Origin: Mesorhizobium muleiense
Lineage (GTDB): Bacteria > Pseudomonadota > Alphaproteobacteria > Rhizobiales > Rhizobiaceae
DNA length: 64,000 bases
Assembly (NCBI RefSeq): GCF_900099905.1
Contig: NZ_FNEE01000003.1
Coordinates: 62,001-126,000 of the forward strand
Direction: 5' to 3'
Under the pieces are notes generated by a model. It did no database searches, was not told the DNA's origin, and was given only the letters and a program-made list of their open reading frames with translations. The translations under genes were made by a program, and so were the position numbers. Shown piece by piece: positions 52,520-62,791 of this stretch (within the stretch, counting starts at the first letter, position 1; the number at the start of each line of letters is the position of its first letter).

Positions 52520-53326
52520 TCACCCCCGGACGAACAGCGCCGCCAGGCCGACGGTGCCGATAACCAGCCGCCACCAGCCGAACAGCGAATAGCCGTGGCG
52601 CGAGACGTAGTTGAGCAGGAAGCGCACGACGATAAGCGCCGCGACGAAGGCGGCGATGAAACCGGCGGCGATGATGGGCAGATCGGCGCTGGTCAGCACA
52701 TTGCGGTTCTTGAACAGGTCGAAGGCGAAGGCGCCGACCATCGTCGGCATGGCGAGAAAGAAGGAGAATTCCGCAGCCGCGCGTTTGTCGACGCCCAGAA
52801 GCAGCGCGCCGACGATCGTCGAACCGGAACGCGACGTGCCGGGGATCAGCGAAAGGCACTGGAACAGTCCGATCTGCAGATAGAGCCGGAGCGGAAACCG
52901 CTCGACGTCGTGATAGAGCGGCTTCGGCTTGAAGCGATCCACCCACAGCAGGACCAGGCCGCCGATGATCAGCATGACGCAGATCAGCCTCGGCGATTCA
53001 AACAGCACCGTCTTGATGAAGCCATGCGCCAGCGCGCCGATGACGGCCGCCGGCAGAAAGGCGACGAGGATGCCGAGAACGAAATGCCGCGTCACCCGAT
53101 CACGCGGCAGGTCGACCAGCATCTGCCACAGGCGATGGAAATAGACGCTGAGGATCGCCAGTATGGCGCCGAGCTGGATCAGGATCTCGAAGGCCTTGCC
53201 GGTCGAATGGAAGCCGAGAAAGTGACCGGCAAGCAGGATATGGCCGGTCGACGAGACCGGAATGAACTCGGTCATGCCCTCGATCATGCCGAGCAGCAGC
53301 GCTTCGACAATGGTCTGGCTTTCCAT
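52520..53326 (-). CDS. uppP: Undecaprenyl-diphosphatase UppP (BacA)
   Basis: A 268-residue membrane phosphatase that recycles undecaprenyl diphosphate in peptidoglycan synthesis. Signature motifs: [20 protein letters not shown] and [20 protein letters not shown], containing the catalytic Ser/Arg/His residues. About eight helices. The ATG at 53326 gives the family N terminus [17 protein letters not shown]; the longer frame to 53545 crosses the tandem repeats and is not credible. Confidence 0.95.
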   Translation of the reverse strand: MESQTIVEALLLGMIEGMTEFIPVSSTGHILLAGHFLGFHSTGKAFEILIQLGAILAILSVYFHRLWQMLVDLPRDRVTRHFVLGILVAFLPAAVIGALAHGFIKTVLFESPRLICVMLIIGGLVLLWVDRFKPKPLYHDVERFPLRLYLQIGLFQCLSLIPGTSRSGSTIVGALLLGVDKRAAAEFSFFLAMPTMVGAFAFDLFKNRNVLTSADLPIIAAGFIAAFVAALIVVRFLLNYVSRHGYSLFGWWRLVIGTVGLAALFVRG

Positions 53327-53419
53327 GGAAACCTCGGCGTTCGAGTGAGAGCTTTGAAGAACGGCTTGCTTGTCATGGCGCGGAACTCCTCCTATAGGTC
53401 GCAGCACCTGACGGCCCAT

Positions 53420-53473
53420 TGAACCGGGGCGGCCCTTTGAATCGGGGCGGCCCCCTGAATCGGGGCGGCCAAG
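53420..53473. repeat. Three tandem 18-bp repeats in the uppP/GST divergent region
   Basis: Copies begin at 53420, 53438 and 53456 with the core TGAATCGGGGCGGCCCC; the first has TGAACCGGGGCGGCCC. Very GC-rich, head to tail. They lie between two divergent genes, 94 bases from uppP and 52 from the GST start. Confidence 0.8.
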
Positions 53474-53524
53474 ACTTACCGGCGCAGCCGGCGATTTGCC
53501 AGTGCGCTCTATTATCGCGGGACC

Positions 53525-54217
53525 ATGCTGACGCTTTTCCACCACCCGATGTTCGCCACCTGCCGCTTCGTTCGCCTCGCTTTCGGCGAGTATGGCGAGG
53601 AACTGGCGCTGATCGAGGAAAAGCCGTGGATGCGGCGCAAGGAGTTCCTGGCGCTGAACCCGGCCGGCACGCTACCGATCCTGCTTGCCGAGGGCGACGT
53701 GCCGATCGTCGGCGCCATGGTCATCGGCGAATATCTCGACGAGACGCGCGGCGTGCTCAAGCGCGACAAGCGGCTGTTCGCCGAGGACCCGATGGGGCGC
53801 GCCGAAATCCGCCGGCTGACCGACTGGTATCTCAGCAAGGCCGATAGCGAGGTGACGCGGCACCTGGTGCGCGAGCGCGTGCTGAAGCCGATCATGCCGG
53901 AAACCGCGGGCGGCGGCTCGCCCGATTCGGCGGCGATCCGCGCCGCGCGCGCCAACATCCGCCAGCACATGAAATACACCAACTGGCTGGCCGGCACCCG
54001 CCATTGGCTGGCCGGCAGCAAGGTCACCTATGCCGACCTCGCGGCCGCGGCTGCGCTGTCCGTGCTCGACTATCTCGGCGAGATCGACTGGCGCGAACAC
54101 GCTGCCGCGCGCGAATGGTATGCACGGGTGAAATCACGGCCATCGTTCCGGCCGCTTTTGTCCGACCGGGTGCGCGGCCTGTCGCCGGTGTCACATTATG
54201 CGGACCTCGATTTCTAG
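53525..54217 (+). CDS. Glutathione S-transferase family protein
   Basis: A 230-residue GST with an N-terminal thioredoxin-like domain ([36 protein letters not shown] with cis-Pro, VIGEYLDET) and a helical C-terminal domain ([20 protein letters not shown]). Cys13 is at the position of the catalytic residue in beta- and omega-like classes. It overlaps queG by 20 bases; a GST before queG is frequent in Rhizobiales. Substrate unknown. Confidence 0.88.
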   Translation: MLTLFHHPMFATCRFVRLAFGEYGEELALIEEKPWMRRKEFLALNPAGTLPILLAEGDVPIVGAMVIGEYLDETRGVLKRDKRLFAEDPMGRAEIRRLTDWYLSKADSEVTRHLVRERVLKPIMPETAGGGSPDSAAIRAARANIRQHMKYTNWLAGTRHWLAGSKVTYADLAAAAALSVLDYLGEIDWREHAAAREWYARVKSRPSFRPLLSDRVRGLSPVSHYADLDF

Positions 54218-55358
54218 AGCGCAAAACTTGCGCGCGCTGATCGACCGCGAGGCGCGGCGCGCCGGTTTCGATGCCGTTGCCGTCACCACGCCCGATGCCA
54301 TCCCGCAGGCGCCGGCCCGGCTTGCCGCATTCGTCGCCGACGGCTTCCACGGCTCGATGGGTTGGATCGCCGAGACGCTCGAACGCCGCGGCGAGCCGAT
54401 GGCGCTTTGGCCCGAAGTTCGCTCGATCATCGTGCTGGCCATGAACTACGGGCCGGACCACGACCCGCGCGCGGTGCTAGGCAGGCGCCAGCGCGGCGCG
54501 ATCTCCGTCTATGCGCAGAACCGCGATTATCACGATGTGATGAAGGGCCGGCTGAAAGAGATCGCCGGCAAGATCGTGGGGCACTCTGGGAGCGACGTAA
54601 AAGTGTTCGTCGACACCGCCCCGGTGATGGAAAAGCCGCTGGCAGAAGCCGCCGGCCTCGGCTGGCAAGGCAAGCACACCAATCTGGTCAGCCGCGAGCA
54701 CGGCTCCTGGCTGTTCCTTGGCACCATCTTCACCACGGCCGAGCTTGCATCCGATACGCCCGAAGACGACCATTGCGGCTCTTGCCGCGCCTGTCTCGAC
54801 GCCTGCCCGACCGACGCCTTTCCGGCTCCCTACCGGCTCGATGCGCGCCGCTGCATCTCCTACCTCACCATCGAGAACAAGGGGCCGGTCCCGCACGAGT
54901 TCCGCGAAAAAATCGGCAACCGCATCTATGGCTGCGACGATTGCCTGGCCGCCTGCCCATGGAACAAGTTTGCCCGGGCAGCGTCCGAGGCAAAGCTCGT
55001 CGCCCGCGCGGACTTGCGCGAGCCGCCGCTCGCCGATCTGTTGGCGCTCGACGACGCTTCCTTCCGGTCGTTCTTTAGCGGTTCGCCGGTCAAGCGCATC
55101 GGTCGCGACCGCTTTGTCCGCAACGTGCTGATCGCCGCCGGCAATTCCGGCGAACCCTCGCTCGGAAACGCCGTGCGTGCGCTGCTCGGTGACGCCTCGC
55201 CGCTGGTGCGCGGCGCAGCGGTTTGGGCGCTGTCACGGCTTGTGCCGACTTCGGAATTCGCCAAATCGGCCAGCGCTGCGGTGAAAGCAGAAGGCGACGA
55301 GGCCGTGCGACGCGAATGGCGCCTGGCGCTGGCAAACCAGATCGAGGCGCATGCATGA
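54198..55358 (+). CDS. queG: Epoxyqueuosine reductase QueG
   Basis: A 386-residue cobalamin- and iron-sulfur-dependent enzyme making queuosine in tRNA. Two [4Fe-4S] motifs: Cys193, 196, 199 and 203 ([13 protein letters not shown]) and Cys219, 246, 249 and 253 ([11 protein letters not shown]). Asp139 in [15 protein letters not shown] is the probable general acid. The C-terminal HEAT-like part (about 300-386) is present. Overlaps the next gene by four bases. Confidence 0.95.
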   Translation: MRTSISRAQNLRALIDREARRAGFDAVAVTTPDAIPQAPARLAAFVADGFHGSMGWIAETLERRGEPMALWPEVRSIIVLAMNYGPDHDPRAVLGRRQRGAISVYAQNRDYHDVMKGRLKEIAGKIVGHSGSDVKVFVDTAPVMEKPLAEAAGLGWQGKHTNLVSREHGSWLFLGTIFTTAELASDTPEDDHCGSCRACLDACPTDAFPAPYRLDARRCISYLTIENKGPVPHEFREKIGNRIYGCDDCLAACPWNKFARAASEAKLVARADLREPPLADLLALDDASFRSFFSGSPVKRIGRDRFVRNVLIAAGNSGEPSLGNAVRALLGDASPLVRGAAVWALSRLVPTSEFAKSASAAVKAEGDEAVRREWRLALANQIEAHA

Positions 55359-56257
55359 GCGAGAAGCAGATCCTCATTTTCGGCGCCGGCTATTCGGGCA
55401 AGGCATTTGCCCGCGCCAGCAAGGATGCCGGCACGATCCTTGGCACGACACGCGCAGCGGAGAAATTCGAAGCGCTGCGGCAAGCCGGAATCCAGCCGCT
55501 GCTTTTCGATGGCGCGCTGACGCCTGAAATCAGCGACGCGCTCGAGAAAACAACCCACCTCGTCGTCTCGGTGGCGCCGGAAGAGGCCGGCGACCCGGTG
55601 CTGAATGCGGCGCGCCAGGCAATCGCGAAGATGCCGGCGCTTGAATGGATCGCCTATCTGTCCACCGTCGGCGTCTACGGCGACCATGGCGGCGGCTGGG
55701 TCGACGAGACCTTCGAATGCAGGCCGCTGTCAAAGCGCTCGATGCTGCGTGTCGCCGCCGAGCAGGACTGGCTGAAGCTGGGTCGCGACATCGCCCGGCC
55801 GGTGGCGATCCTGCGGCTTTCCGGCATCTACGGGCCGGGCCGCAATGCCCTGGTCAATCTGGAAAACGGCACCGCGCGGCGGCTGGTCAAGCCGGGCCAG
55901 GTGTTCAACCGCATCCATTGTGACGACATTGCGGGGGCGCTTTGGCATCTGCTCAAGCACACCAGCGGCGGCATCTTCAACGTCACCGACGACCTGCCGG
56001 CGCCGCCGCAGGACGTCGTCACCTATGCCGCAGGGCTGATGGGCGTCACACCGCCGCCGGAAATTCCGTTCGAGACTGCCCAACTTTCGCCCATGGCGCG
56101 GTCCTTCTATGGCGAGAACAAGCGTGTCGCCAACACGGCGATCAAGGCGGCCGGCTATCGCTTCCGCTTTCCCGACTACCGGTCGGCCTTCGACCATATG
56201 TGGGTTTTGGGTAACTGGCGCGACGGCGAGGCGCGCAGCCCGATGAAGCGGTCGTGA
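55355..56257 (+). CDS. NAD-dependent epimerase/dehydratase-like protein (YeeZ-like)
   Basis: 300 residues with a Rossmann fold. The dinucleotide motif [14 protein letters not shown] begins at residue 6, [15 protein letters not shown] follows, then [18 protein letters not shown] and [11 protein letters not shown]. The YxxxK catalytic pair of true SDRs is not clear, as in the YeeZ group. Substrate unknown. The ATGA overlap with queG implies co-expression. Confidence 0.85.
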   Translation: MSEKQILIFGAGYSGKAFARASKDAGTILGTTRAAEKFEALRQAGIQPLLFDGALTPEISDALEKTTHLVVSVAPEEAGDPVLNAARQAIAKMPALEWIAYLSTVGVYGDHGGGWVDETFECRPLSKRSMLRVAAEQDWLKLGRDIARPVAILRLSGIYGPGRNALVNLENGTARRLVKPGQVFNRIHCDDIAGALWHLLKHTSGGIFNVTDDLPAPPQDVVTYAAGLMGVTPPPEIPFETAQLSPMARSFYGENKRVANTAIKAAGYRFRFPDYRSAFDHMWVLGNWRDGEARSPMKRS

Positions 56258-56317
56258 TCGAAATCGCGCGCCGGGCGTGCTATGATTCGACCCAATTTGC
56301 AGAGGGGTTCTGCTTTC

Positions 56318-57505
56318 ATGACGATGTTGAAGCGACCATTGCCCGGCAAATCGCTGCTGCTAAAGCGCGTCGCAACGCGCTTTAGATCTCTGTTTATGCA
56401 TGTCGTTGTCCCAAAACCGCTGCGCACTTTTGGGCGACATGCATTAGCAGCACTCGCTGTCCTCGCCTTGGCGGGGCTTGCAACGCGACCTGCGGCGGCC
56501 GAGGAACTGGCGAAAAACCTGTTCGGCGCCAAAAAGCTGCCGGCCGTGGCTGCGCCGCAGTCGATCGGTTTTTATTCCAAGGGCTGCTTTGCCGGCGGCG
56601 TCGCCATACCCCTGAACGGCCCGAAATGGGAGGTGATGCGGCCTTCGCGCAACCGCCGCTGGGGCCATCCGACGATGATCGCGCTGATCGAGAAACTGTC
56701 GCGCGACGCCGCGGCCGATGGCTGGCCCGGCCTTTTGGTCGGCGACATTTCGCAGCCGCGCGGCGGCCCGATGCTGACCGGCCATGCCTCGCACCAGATC
56801 GGCCTCGACGCCGACATCTGGCTGACGCCAATGCCCGACCGCAAGCTTTCGCTCGAGCAGCGCGAAAACATGAGCGCCACCTTGCTTGTCGATGAAAAGA
56901 CCCATTTGGTGAAAGATGCGCTCTGGGCGCCGGCGCATACGCGGCTGCTGAAGCGCGCGGCAAGCTATGCGGAAGTCGAGCGCATCCTGGTCAATCCCGG
57001 CATCAAGAAGAAGCTCTGCGACACGGTGAAAGGCGACCGTGGATGGCTGCGCAAGGTCAGGCCGTTCTGGGGCCACGACTATCACTTCCACATCCGCATC
57101 GGCTGCCAGCCCGGCTCGCCCAAATGCAAGGCGCAGGAAAACACCGCGCCAGGCGACGGCTGCGACCAGTCGCTGGCATGGTGGTTCACCGAGGAGCCGT
57201 GGCGCCCCAACAAGAACCCGGACAGGCCGAAAGCGCGCGACCTGATGACGATGGCGAGCCTGCCCGCAGCATGCCAGGCCGTGCTCGACGGGCCAAATCC
57301 GGCTTCGGCGGAGGCGGTCACCTATTATGGCGACTATTATGGCGAGGACGGGGTGCCAGTCGCGGCTGCACCCGTTCTCACCAAGGCTCCGTCGCTGGCG
57401 CGGGCATCGGCAAGCGGCGCGGCAGCCCTCCCGGCCACGGCCAACGCCTACGCCGAAACGCCCGAGATCGGCATTCCGCTGCCGCGACCCCGGCCGGGGT
57501 ACTGA
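56318..57505 (+). CDS. mepA: Penicillin-insensitive murein endopeptidase MepA with repeat-lengthened leader
   Basis: A 395-residue M74-family metallopeptidase that cuts D-Ala-mDAP cross-links in peptidoglycan. Zinc ligands lie in TGHASHQIGLDAD (His156, Asp166 and neighbours) and in FWGHDYHFHIRIGC. The start at 56318 is preceded by AGAGGGG. Residues 15-43 are encoded by a palindromic repeat element. Taking them out leaves a normal signal peptide: MTMLKRPLPGKSLL joined to AALAVLALAGLATRPAAA. The leader is therefore about 29 residues too long. The C-terminal tail after about 330 is Ala/Pro-rich. Confidence 0.93.
   Translation: MTMLKRPLPGKSLLLKRVATRFRSLFMHVVVPKPLRTFGRHALAALAVLALAGLATRPAAAEELAKNLFGAKKLPAVAAPQSIGFYSKGCFAGGVAIPLNGPKWEVMRPSRNRRWGHPTMIALIEKLSRDAAADGWPGLLVGDISQPRGGPMLTGHASHQIGLDADIWLTPMPDRKLSLEQRENMSATLLVDEKTHLVKDALWAPAHTRLLKRAASYAEVERILVNPGIKKKLCDTVKGDRGWLRKVRPFWGHDYHFHIRIGCQPGSPKCKAQENTAPGDGCDQSLAWWFTEEPWRPNKNPDRPKARDLMTMASLPAACQAVLDGPNPASAEAVTYYGDYYGEDGVPVAAAPVLTKAPSLARASASGAAALPATANAYAETPEIGIPLPRPRPGY
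56360..56447. repeat. Palindromic repeat inserted in the mepA signal-peptide coding region
   Basis: Bounded by CTAA and TTAG. First hairpin: CTAAAGCGCG (56360-56369) with CGCGCTTTAG (56376-56385). Second: ATGCATGTCG (56396-56405) with CGACATGCAT (56435-56444), and CCCAAAA (56410-56416) with TTTTGGG (56428-56434). The end is shared with 38926-38946. In the mepA frame it has no stop codon. Confidence 0.85.
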
Positions 57506-57542
57506 GGCCAGCTAATGTTGGAGACAACCAACTGTTGGGGTC

Positions 57543-57674
57543 GGCGCCGCCCCTTAGCCGCTGCCTTGGCGCGTTCTTGCAGCGTTGGAGATTGGCGAAA
57601 CCATCGATGAGAGCGTCCCTCTTCCCGTCACTATACGGGGAGAGGATGCCGGCAGGCAGGTGAGGGGCAGCGCC
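57543..57674. repeat. Palindromic intergenic repeat, copy 2 of the 37154-37292 family
   Basis: Arms GGCGCCGCCCCTTA (57543-57556) and TGAGGGGCAGCGCC (57661-57674) pair with two mismatches. The interior shares GATTGGCGAA, ATGAGAGCG, ACGGGGA and GGCAGGCAGGTGAGGGGC with the other copy. It lies between mepA and glk; the gap 57506-57770 has no gene. Confidence 0.8.
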
Positions 57675-57770
57675 AACGCTCTCCCCTGAAGCGACTTTCC
57701 CTTTCCCGGGTCATGCGCTAGTCAACAAAAGAACGGCGGAACGCCACTGGGAACCGGGACGGACGAGAGT

Positions 57771-58790
57771 ATGCCAGGCGACGACGACACCGTGCTGCAG
57801 TTTCCGGTCCTGATCGGCGACATCGGCGGCACCAATGCGCGCTTTTCGATGGTGCTCGACGCGACTTCGGAACCAACCGAACCGCAGATCGTCCAGACCG
57901 CCAATTTCAACACGATCGACGCGGCGATCCAGGCGGCGGTGCTCGACCGCTCGTCGATGCGGCCCAACTCCGCCGTGCTGGCGGTGGCCGGCCCGGTCGA
58001 CAGCGACGAGATCCCGCTCACCAACTGCCCGTGGATCGTCAAGCCGAAAAAAATGTTTGCCAGCCTCGGCCTCGGCGACGTCGTGGTGCTCAATGATTTC
58101 GAGGCGCAGGCGCTGGCCGTCGTGGCGCTCGGCGAAGAGCATATGGAAAAGATCGGCGGCGATGCGCCGGAGCCGAATGCCGGGCGCGTGGTGCTCGGCC
58201 CCGGGACCGGGCTTGGCGTCGCCGGCCTGGTGCACGCGCTGAACCACTGGATCCCGGTGCCCGGCGAGGGCGGGCACATGGATATCGGGCCGCGCTCGCC
58301 GCGCGATTTCCAGGTGTTTGCGCATATCGAGAAGCTCGAGGGCAGAATCTCCGGCGAACAGATCCTGTCCGGGCGCGGCCTGGTCAATGCCTACCGGGCG
58401 GTGGCCAAGGCGGACGGCAAGCCGGCGCCGTTGACCACGCCGGCCGAGGTCACCGCCGCGGCGCTGGCGAAGTCAGATCCGGTGGCCGAGGAAGCGCTGT
58501 CGCTGTTCGTCACCTGCCTGGGGCGCACCGCCGGCGACCTTGCGCTGGTGTTCATGAGCCGCGGCGGCGTCTTCCTGACCGGCGGCATCGCGCAGAAAAT
58601 CCTGCCGGCGCTGAAAGCCGGCAATTTCCGCGCCGCCTTCGAGGACAAGGCGCCGCACAGCGAGCTGATGCGCACCATGCCGGTCTATGTGATCACCCAT
58701 CCGCTGGCAGCGCTTTCCGGCCTTGCCGCCTATGCCAGAAACCCATCGCTGTTCGGCGTCCAGACCGCAGGGCGGCGCTGGCGGGCGTGA
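57771..58790 (+). CDS. glk: Glucokinase
   Basis: A 339-residue group A (bacterial) glucokinase. The ATP phosphate motif reads [14 protein letters not shown] (residues 14-27), then [13 protein letters not shown] (catalytic Asp), [12 protein letters not shown] and [11 protein letters not shown] (sugar contacts). It phosphorylates glucose for the Entner-Doudoroff route used by rhizobia. First of a run with an ABC exporter, dapB and gpmA. Confidence 0.95.
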   Translation: MPGDDDTVLQFPVLIGDIGGTNARFSMVLDATSEPTEPQIVQTANFNTIDAAIQAAVLDRSSMRPNSAVLAVAGPVDSDEIPLTNCPWIVKPKKMFASLGLGDVVVLNDFEAQALAVVALGEEHMEKIGGDAPEPNAGRVVLGPGTGLGVAGLVHALNHWIPVPGEGGHMDIGPRSPRDFQVFAHIEKLEGRISGEQILSGRGLVNAYRAVAKADGKPAPLTTPAEVTAAALAKSDPVAEEALSLFVTCLGRTAGDLALVFMSRGGVFLTGGIAQKILPALKAGNFRAAFEDKAPHSELMRTMPVYVITHPLAALSGLAAYARNPSLFGVQTAGRRWRA

Positions 58791-58904
58791 CCCCACAGAG
58801 TTTTTGCCGGCCATTGCCATAGGCAAGCCGGCACCGGGGCGCTAAGAGGATTGCCGAATTAACCCGGCCGCGGAGCCGGACCGACGTCACGGAACGATCA
58901 CGAC

Positions 58905-60773
58905 TTGAACCAGTCGCCAAACGCCCAAGCCCCAAACCACCAGGCCAAAGCCCGGCCCGGCGAGGTCGTGGCGGTGATCCGCCGCATCCTCGCCGAGAAC
59001 GGCCGCGACTATCGCTGGTATTATGCTCTGGCCGTTCTGTGCCTGGTGATGGTTGCGGCCACCACCGCCTTCACCGCCTGGATCATGAAGGATGTCGTCG
59101 ACCAGATATTCTACCGGCAGCGCGGCGATCTCATCGCGCTGATCTGCTTGTTGATCCTGGGCGCCTTCATGCTGCGCGGGCTGGCCACCTACGGCCAGGC
59201 GGTGACGCTGGCCAGGATCGGCAACAATCTGGTGGCGCGCTACCAGCGCCGCATCTTCGCCCATCTGATGAAGGTCGGCATCAATTTCTTCAACGACACG
59301 CGCTCGGGACGGCTGGCCGCCCAGATCAACGAGAACGTCAACGGCATCCGTGACCTGCTGTCGATGACGCTGACATCGTTGGCCCGCGACGCCGTATCGC
59401 TGATCGCGCTGATCGGCGTCATGATCTGGCAGGATCCGATGCTGTCGCTGATGTCGCTGCTGATCGGGCCGCCGCTGATCTACACCGTCGTCTATCTGAC
59501 CCGCAGGATAAGGCGCGCCACCCGCGAAGCCGTGCAGATAAACGCGCGGCTGATCGGCGCCATGCAGGAAGCAACGCAAGGCATCGCCATCGTCAAGGCG
59601 TTCACGCTGGAGGACGAGCTGTCGCGCCGCATCAGCGATCTTGTCGCCGGCGCCGAGCAGCGGGCAAACCGCATCGCCCGCGTCTCGGAACGGTTATCGC
59701 CGATCTCCGACATGCTGGCCGGTTTCGCCGTCGCCGGCGTCATCGCCTATTCCGGCTACCGGGCAGCCGTCGGCGGCCAGCCGCCCGGCGCCGTGTTTTC
59801 CTTCATCACCGCACTGCTGCTTGCCTACGACCCGGCCCGGCGGCTGGCGCGCATGCAGGTCGGCATGGAACGGGCGCTGGTCAATGCGCGCATGATCTAC
59901 GAGTTGCTCGACCTCGAGCCGCAGCAGGGCGACGCGCCCGGAGCGGCCGAAGCGAAGATCACCCGGGGCGAGGTGCGCTTCAACAATGTGTCGTTCGGCT
60001 ATGTCGCCGACGCCCCGGTGCTGCAGGATCTCAGCTTCGTTGCCGCCGCCGGCAAGATGACGGCCATCGTCGGCGCCTCGGGCGCCGGCAAGTCGACGCT
60101 GGTGGCGCTGCTGCAGCGTTTTTACGATGTCGAGGCGGGCAGCATCGAGGTCGACGGCCAGGACATTTTAGAAGTGACCAAGCAGTCGCTGCGCCGCTCC
60201 ATCGCCTATGTCTCGCAGCAGCCCTATCTGTTCGAAGGCAGCATTCGTGACAACATTCGCTACGGGCGGCTGAGCGCCAGCGACGCCGAGATCGAGCTGG
60301 CCGCGCAACAGGCCGAGGCCGATGGCTTCATCCGCCAGCAGCCGCAGGGCTATGACACCCCTGTCGGCGAAGGCGGCCTGACGCTGTCGGGCGGCCAGCG
60401 CCAGCGCCTGTCGATCGCTCGCGCCATCGTGCGGCAGGCGCCGATCCTGCTGCTCGACGAGGCGACCTCGGCACTCGACAACGAAGCGGAAGCGCGCGTC
60501 CAGCAGGCGCTGACCCGGATCATGGCGGGGCGCACGACCATCGTCATTGCGCACCGGCTGTCGACCGTGGTCAATGCCGACCATATCATCGTGCTGGAAC
60601 AGGGCCGGCTGGTCGAACAAGGCACGCATGCCTCGCTGATGGCCGACCCGCACAGCGTCTATGCCCGGTTCCACCGGGTGCAGGGCAACAAGGGGCTGGG
60701 GCTTGTCGACGACGGCAAGCCAATCCAAACTCTGCTGCGGCGCGCGAAAAAAGCGATTGGGAGAAATTTATGA
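58905..60773 (+). CDS. ABC transporter, fused permease/ATPase (MsbA-like)
   Basis: A 622-residue half-transporter. Six helices (about 40-320), with an intracellular loop [20 protein letters not shown], are followed by an ATPase domain (about 360-600): Walker [11 protein letters not shown]-loop [11 protein letters not shown], signature LSGGQRQR and Walker [13 protein letters not shown]. It is a homodimeric exporter of lipids or drugs; an MsbA-like lipid A-core flippase role is plausible but not proven. The start is a TTG at 58905. Overlaps dapB by four bases. Confidence 0.88.
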   Translation: MNQSPNAQAPNHQAKARPGEVVAVIRRILAENGRDYRWYYALAVLCLVMVAATTAFTAWIMKDVVDQIFYRQRGDLIALICLLILGAFMLRGLATYGQAVTLARIGNNLVARYQRRIFAHLMKVGINFFNDTRSGRLAAQINENVNGIRDLLSMTLTSLARDAVSLIALIGVMIWQDPMLSLMSLLIGPPLIYTVVYLTRRIRRATREAVQINARLIGAMQEATQGIAIVKAFTLEDELSRRISDLVAGAEQRANRIARVSERLSPISDMLAGFAVAGVIAYSGYRAAVGGQPPGAVFSFITALLLAYDPARRLARMQVGMERALVNARMIYELLDLEPQQGDAPGAAEAKITRGEVRFNNVSFGYVADAPVLQDLSFVAAAGKMTAIVGASGAGKSTLVALLQRFYDVEAGSIEVDGQDILEVTKQSLRRSIAYVSQQPYLFEGSIRDNIRYGRLSASDAEIELAAQQAEADGFIRQQPQGYDTPVGEGGLTLSGGQRQRLSIARAIVRQAPILLLDEATSALDNEAEARVQQALTRIMAGRTTIVIAHRLSTVVNADHIIVLEQGRLVEQGTHASLMADPHSVYARFHRVQGNKGLGLVDDGKPIQTLLRRAKKAIGRNL

Positions 60774-61612
60774 GCGGTACGGCCACAAACGACCCGCCCG
60801 TCAGTGAAATGGGCCTGGTGGTGGTCGGCGCGGCCGGAAGGATGGGCCAGGCGCTGATCCGCGCCATCCACACCATTCCGGGCGCCCGCGTCGCCGGCGC
60901 GATCGAGCGGGCCGGCTCGCCGCATATCGGCAAGGATGCCGGCGAACTGGCCGGCATCGGCACTATCGGCGTGGTGATCGGCGACGATCCGCTGCCGGCT
61001 TTCGCCAGGGCCGACGGCGTCCTCGATTTCACCAGCCCGGCGGCGACCGTGGAATTCGCCGGCTATGCGGCGCAGGCGCGCATCGCCCATGTCATCGGCA
61101 CCACCGGCTGCTCGGCGGACGACAATGCAAAGATAGCGGCGGCGGCGCGCCACGCGACGATCGTCAAGTCAGGCAATATGAGCCTCGGCGTCAATCTGCT
61201 GGCGGTGCTGGTGGAGCAGGCGGCGCGCGCGCTCGATGCCGACGATTTCGACATCGAGATCCTGGAAATGCACCACCGGCACAAGGTCGACGCGCCGTCG
61301 GGCACGGCGCTGCTGCTCGGTGAAGCCGCCGCCGCCGGGCGCGGCATCGACCTTGACGGGAACAGCGTGCGGTCGCGCGACGGCCATACCGGCGTGCGCA
61401 GGACCGGCTCGATAGGCTTCGCCACGCTGCGCGGCGGCTCGGTGGTCGGCGACCACAGCGTCGTGCTGGCCGGCACCGGCGAGCGCATCACGCTCGCTCA
61501 TCATGCCGAGGACCGGGCGATCTTCGCCCGCGGCGCGGTCAAGGCCGCACTGTGGGCGCGCGGCAGGAAGCCAGGCCTGTATACGATGCGCGACGTGCTC
61601 GGACTCGCCTGA
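60770..61612 (+). CDS. dapB: 4-hydroxy-tetrahydrodipicolinate reductase
   Basis: A 280-residue enzyme of lysine and diaminopimelate synthesis. The NAD(P) motif reads [17 protein letters not shown], then [10 protein letters not shown] and [12 protein letters not shown]. The signature [16 protein letters not shown] holds the catalytic His and Lys. Standard length. Translationally coupled to the ABC gene (ATGA) and followed by gpmA 33 bases later. Confidence 0.96.
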   Translation: MSGTATNDPPVSEMGLVVVGAAGRMGQALIRAIHTIPGARVAGAIERAGSPHIGKDAGELAGIGTIGVVIGDDPLPAFARADGVLDFTSPAATVEFAGYAAQARIAHVIGTTGCSADDNAKIAAAARHATIVKSGNMSLGVNLLAVLVEQAARALDADDFDIEILEMHHRHKVDAPSGTALLLGEAAAAGRGIDLDGNSVRSRDGHTGVRRTGSIGFATLRGGSVVGDHSVVLAGTGERITLAHHAEDRAIFARGAVKAALWARGRKPGLYTMRDVLGLA

Positions 61613-61645
61613 GACGATCTCATCCACCAAACTGAAGGAGCAAAA

Positions 61646-62266
61646 ATGTCGGGAACTCTCGTGCTCGTGCGCCATGGCCAGAGCGAATGGAACCTGAAGA
61701 ACCTTTTCACCGGCTGGCGCGACGTCGACCTGACCGAGCTGGGCCACGCCGAGGCCAGGGAGGCGGGCGCCAAGCTGAAGGCGCGCGGCATGAAATTCGA
61801 CATCGCCTTCACCTCGTCGCTGATCCGGGCGCAGAAGACCTGCCAGCACATTCTCGACGCCGTCGGCCAGAGCGATCTCGAGACTATTCGCGACCAGGCG
61901 CTGAACGAGCGCGACTATGGCGACCTCTCCGGCCTCAACAAGGACGACGCGCGCCAGAAATGGGGCGAGGAGCAGGTGCATGTCTGGCGCCGCTCCTACG
62001 ACGTGCCGCCGCCCGGCGGCGAAAGCCTGAAGGACACCGGCGCGCGCGTCTGGCCCTATTATCTGCACGACCTGCAGCCGCATGTGCTGCGCGGCGGCAC
62101 AGTCCTGGTCGCGGCGCACGGCAATTCGCTGCGCGCGCTGATCATGGCGCTGGACGGCAAGTCGGGCGAGGAGATCGTCAGACTGGAGCTCGGCACCGGC
62201 GTGCCGGTCATCTACAAGCTCAACGCCGATTCGACGGTGGCATCCAAGGAAGTGCTGGCCGGCTGA
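61646..62266 (+). CDS. gpmA: 2,3-bisphosphoglycerate-dependent phosphoglycerate mutase
   Basis: A 206-residue histidine-phosphatase-fold enzyme of glycolysis. The phospho-His lies in [20 protein letters not shown], with [16 protein letters not shown] and [15 protein letters not shown] following. A good Shine-Dalgarno (GAAGGAG) precedes the ATG. It closes the glk to gpmA run; the tRNA-Leu promoter begins 29 bases after its stop. Confidence 0.96.
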   Translation: MSGTLVLVRHGQSEWNLKNLFTGWRDVDLTELGHAEAREAGAKLKARGMKFDIAFTSSLIRAQKTCQHILDAVGQSDLETIRDQALNERDYGDLSGLNKDDARQKWGEEQVHVWRRSYDVPPPGGESLKDTGARVWPYYLHDLQPHVLRGGTVLVAAHGNSLRALIMALDGKSGEEIVRLELGTGVPVIYKLNADSTVASKEVLAG

Positions 62267-62295
62267 GCCGGCGGGGCAGCTTTCAAAAAAGCGCG

Positions 62296-62324
62296 TTGAC
62301 ACTCACCGTTTGCCCGCCTAAAGA
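62296..62324 (+). promoter_or_regulatory. Promoter of the tRNA-Leu gene
   Basis: TTGACA (62296-62301), 17 bases, TAAAGA (62319-62324). A consensus -35 and a moderate -10 place the start a few bases before the tRNA at 62335. Confidence 0.65.
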
Positions 62325-62334
62325 GCCCGCACCA

Positions 62335-62419
62335 GCCCAGATGGCGGAATTGGTAGACGCGCACGGTTCAGGTCCGTGTTCCGCAAGGAGTGGAGGTTCG
62401 AGTCCTCTTCTGGGCACCA
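62335..62419 (+). tRNA. tRNA-Leu (anticodon CAG)
   Basis: 85 bases including an encoded CCA. The acceptor arms GCCCAGA and TCTGGGC pair. The anticodon stem CACGG/CCGTG frames the loop TTCAGGT, giving anticodon CAG for CUG codons. The variable arm (TTCCGCAAGGAGT) is long, as in class II tRNAs. T-arm GGAGGTTCGAGTCCTC. Intact, with no sign of an integrated element at its 3' end in the window. Confidence 0.95.
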
Positions 62420-62442
62420 ATCCCTTTGTAAGCTCTTGATTT

Positions 62443-62465
62443 CCTGGAAACCTTAGGTTTCCGGG
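62443..62465. repeat. Hairpin after the tRNA gene
   Basis: GGAAACC (62446-62452) and GGTTTCC (62456-62462) pair around TTA, and the stem extends by three more pairs. It is 24 bases past the tRNA and may stop its transcription, though no T-run follows. The rest of the 372-base gap 62420-62791 shows no gene or other element that I can support. Confidence 0.45.
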
Positions 62466-62791
62466 TCATCAGCTGCTACACAAAGGTGCTGTCGCCTTGC
62501 GAATGACCTCACCCAACAAGGCGTCCTGATACGCCCCCTGGTTCGTAAGGCGCATGCCTGCGGACATCTCCAAGGTTGGCGCGCGGCGGCCGCGGTTGTG
62601 AGCATCTTCCCATACGGAATGTCATCGAGTAGCGTGCAGGGGCGGCATGTGACGGCGCTCTCCTTGGCGAATGCACTGCTGCACCTTCAGCAGCTGCCGT
62701 CAGAAGATGGGGCTGGTGTCACAACCCGGTGCTTGCCGTGACAGATTGTTCCCGTCCCGGTTCTTTTCGGCACCGAAACGAGGGGAAAGAA

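Noticed and set aside
62335..62791. tRNA-Leu as an attachment site for an integrated island
   Set aside because: No integrase gene follows and no repeat of the tRNA 3' end was seen in the window; the downstream gene is an ordinary transporter component.
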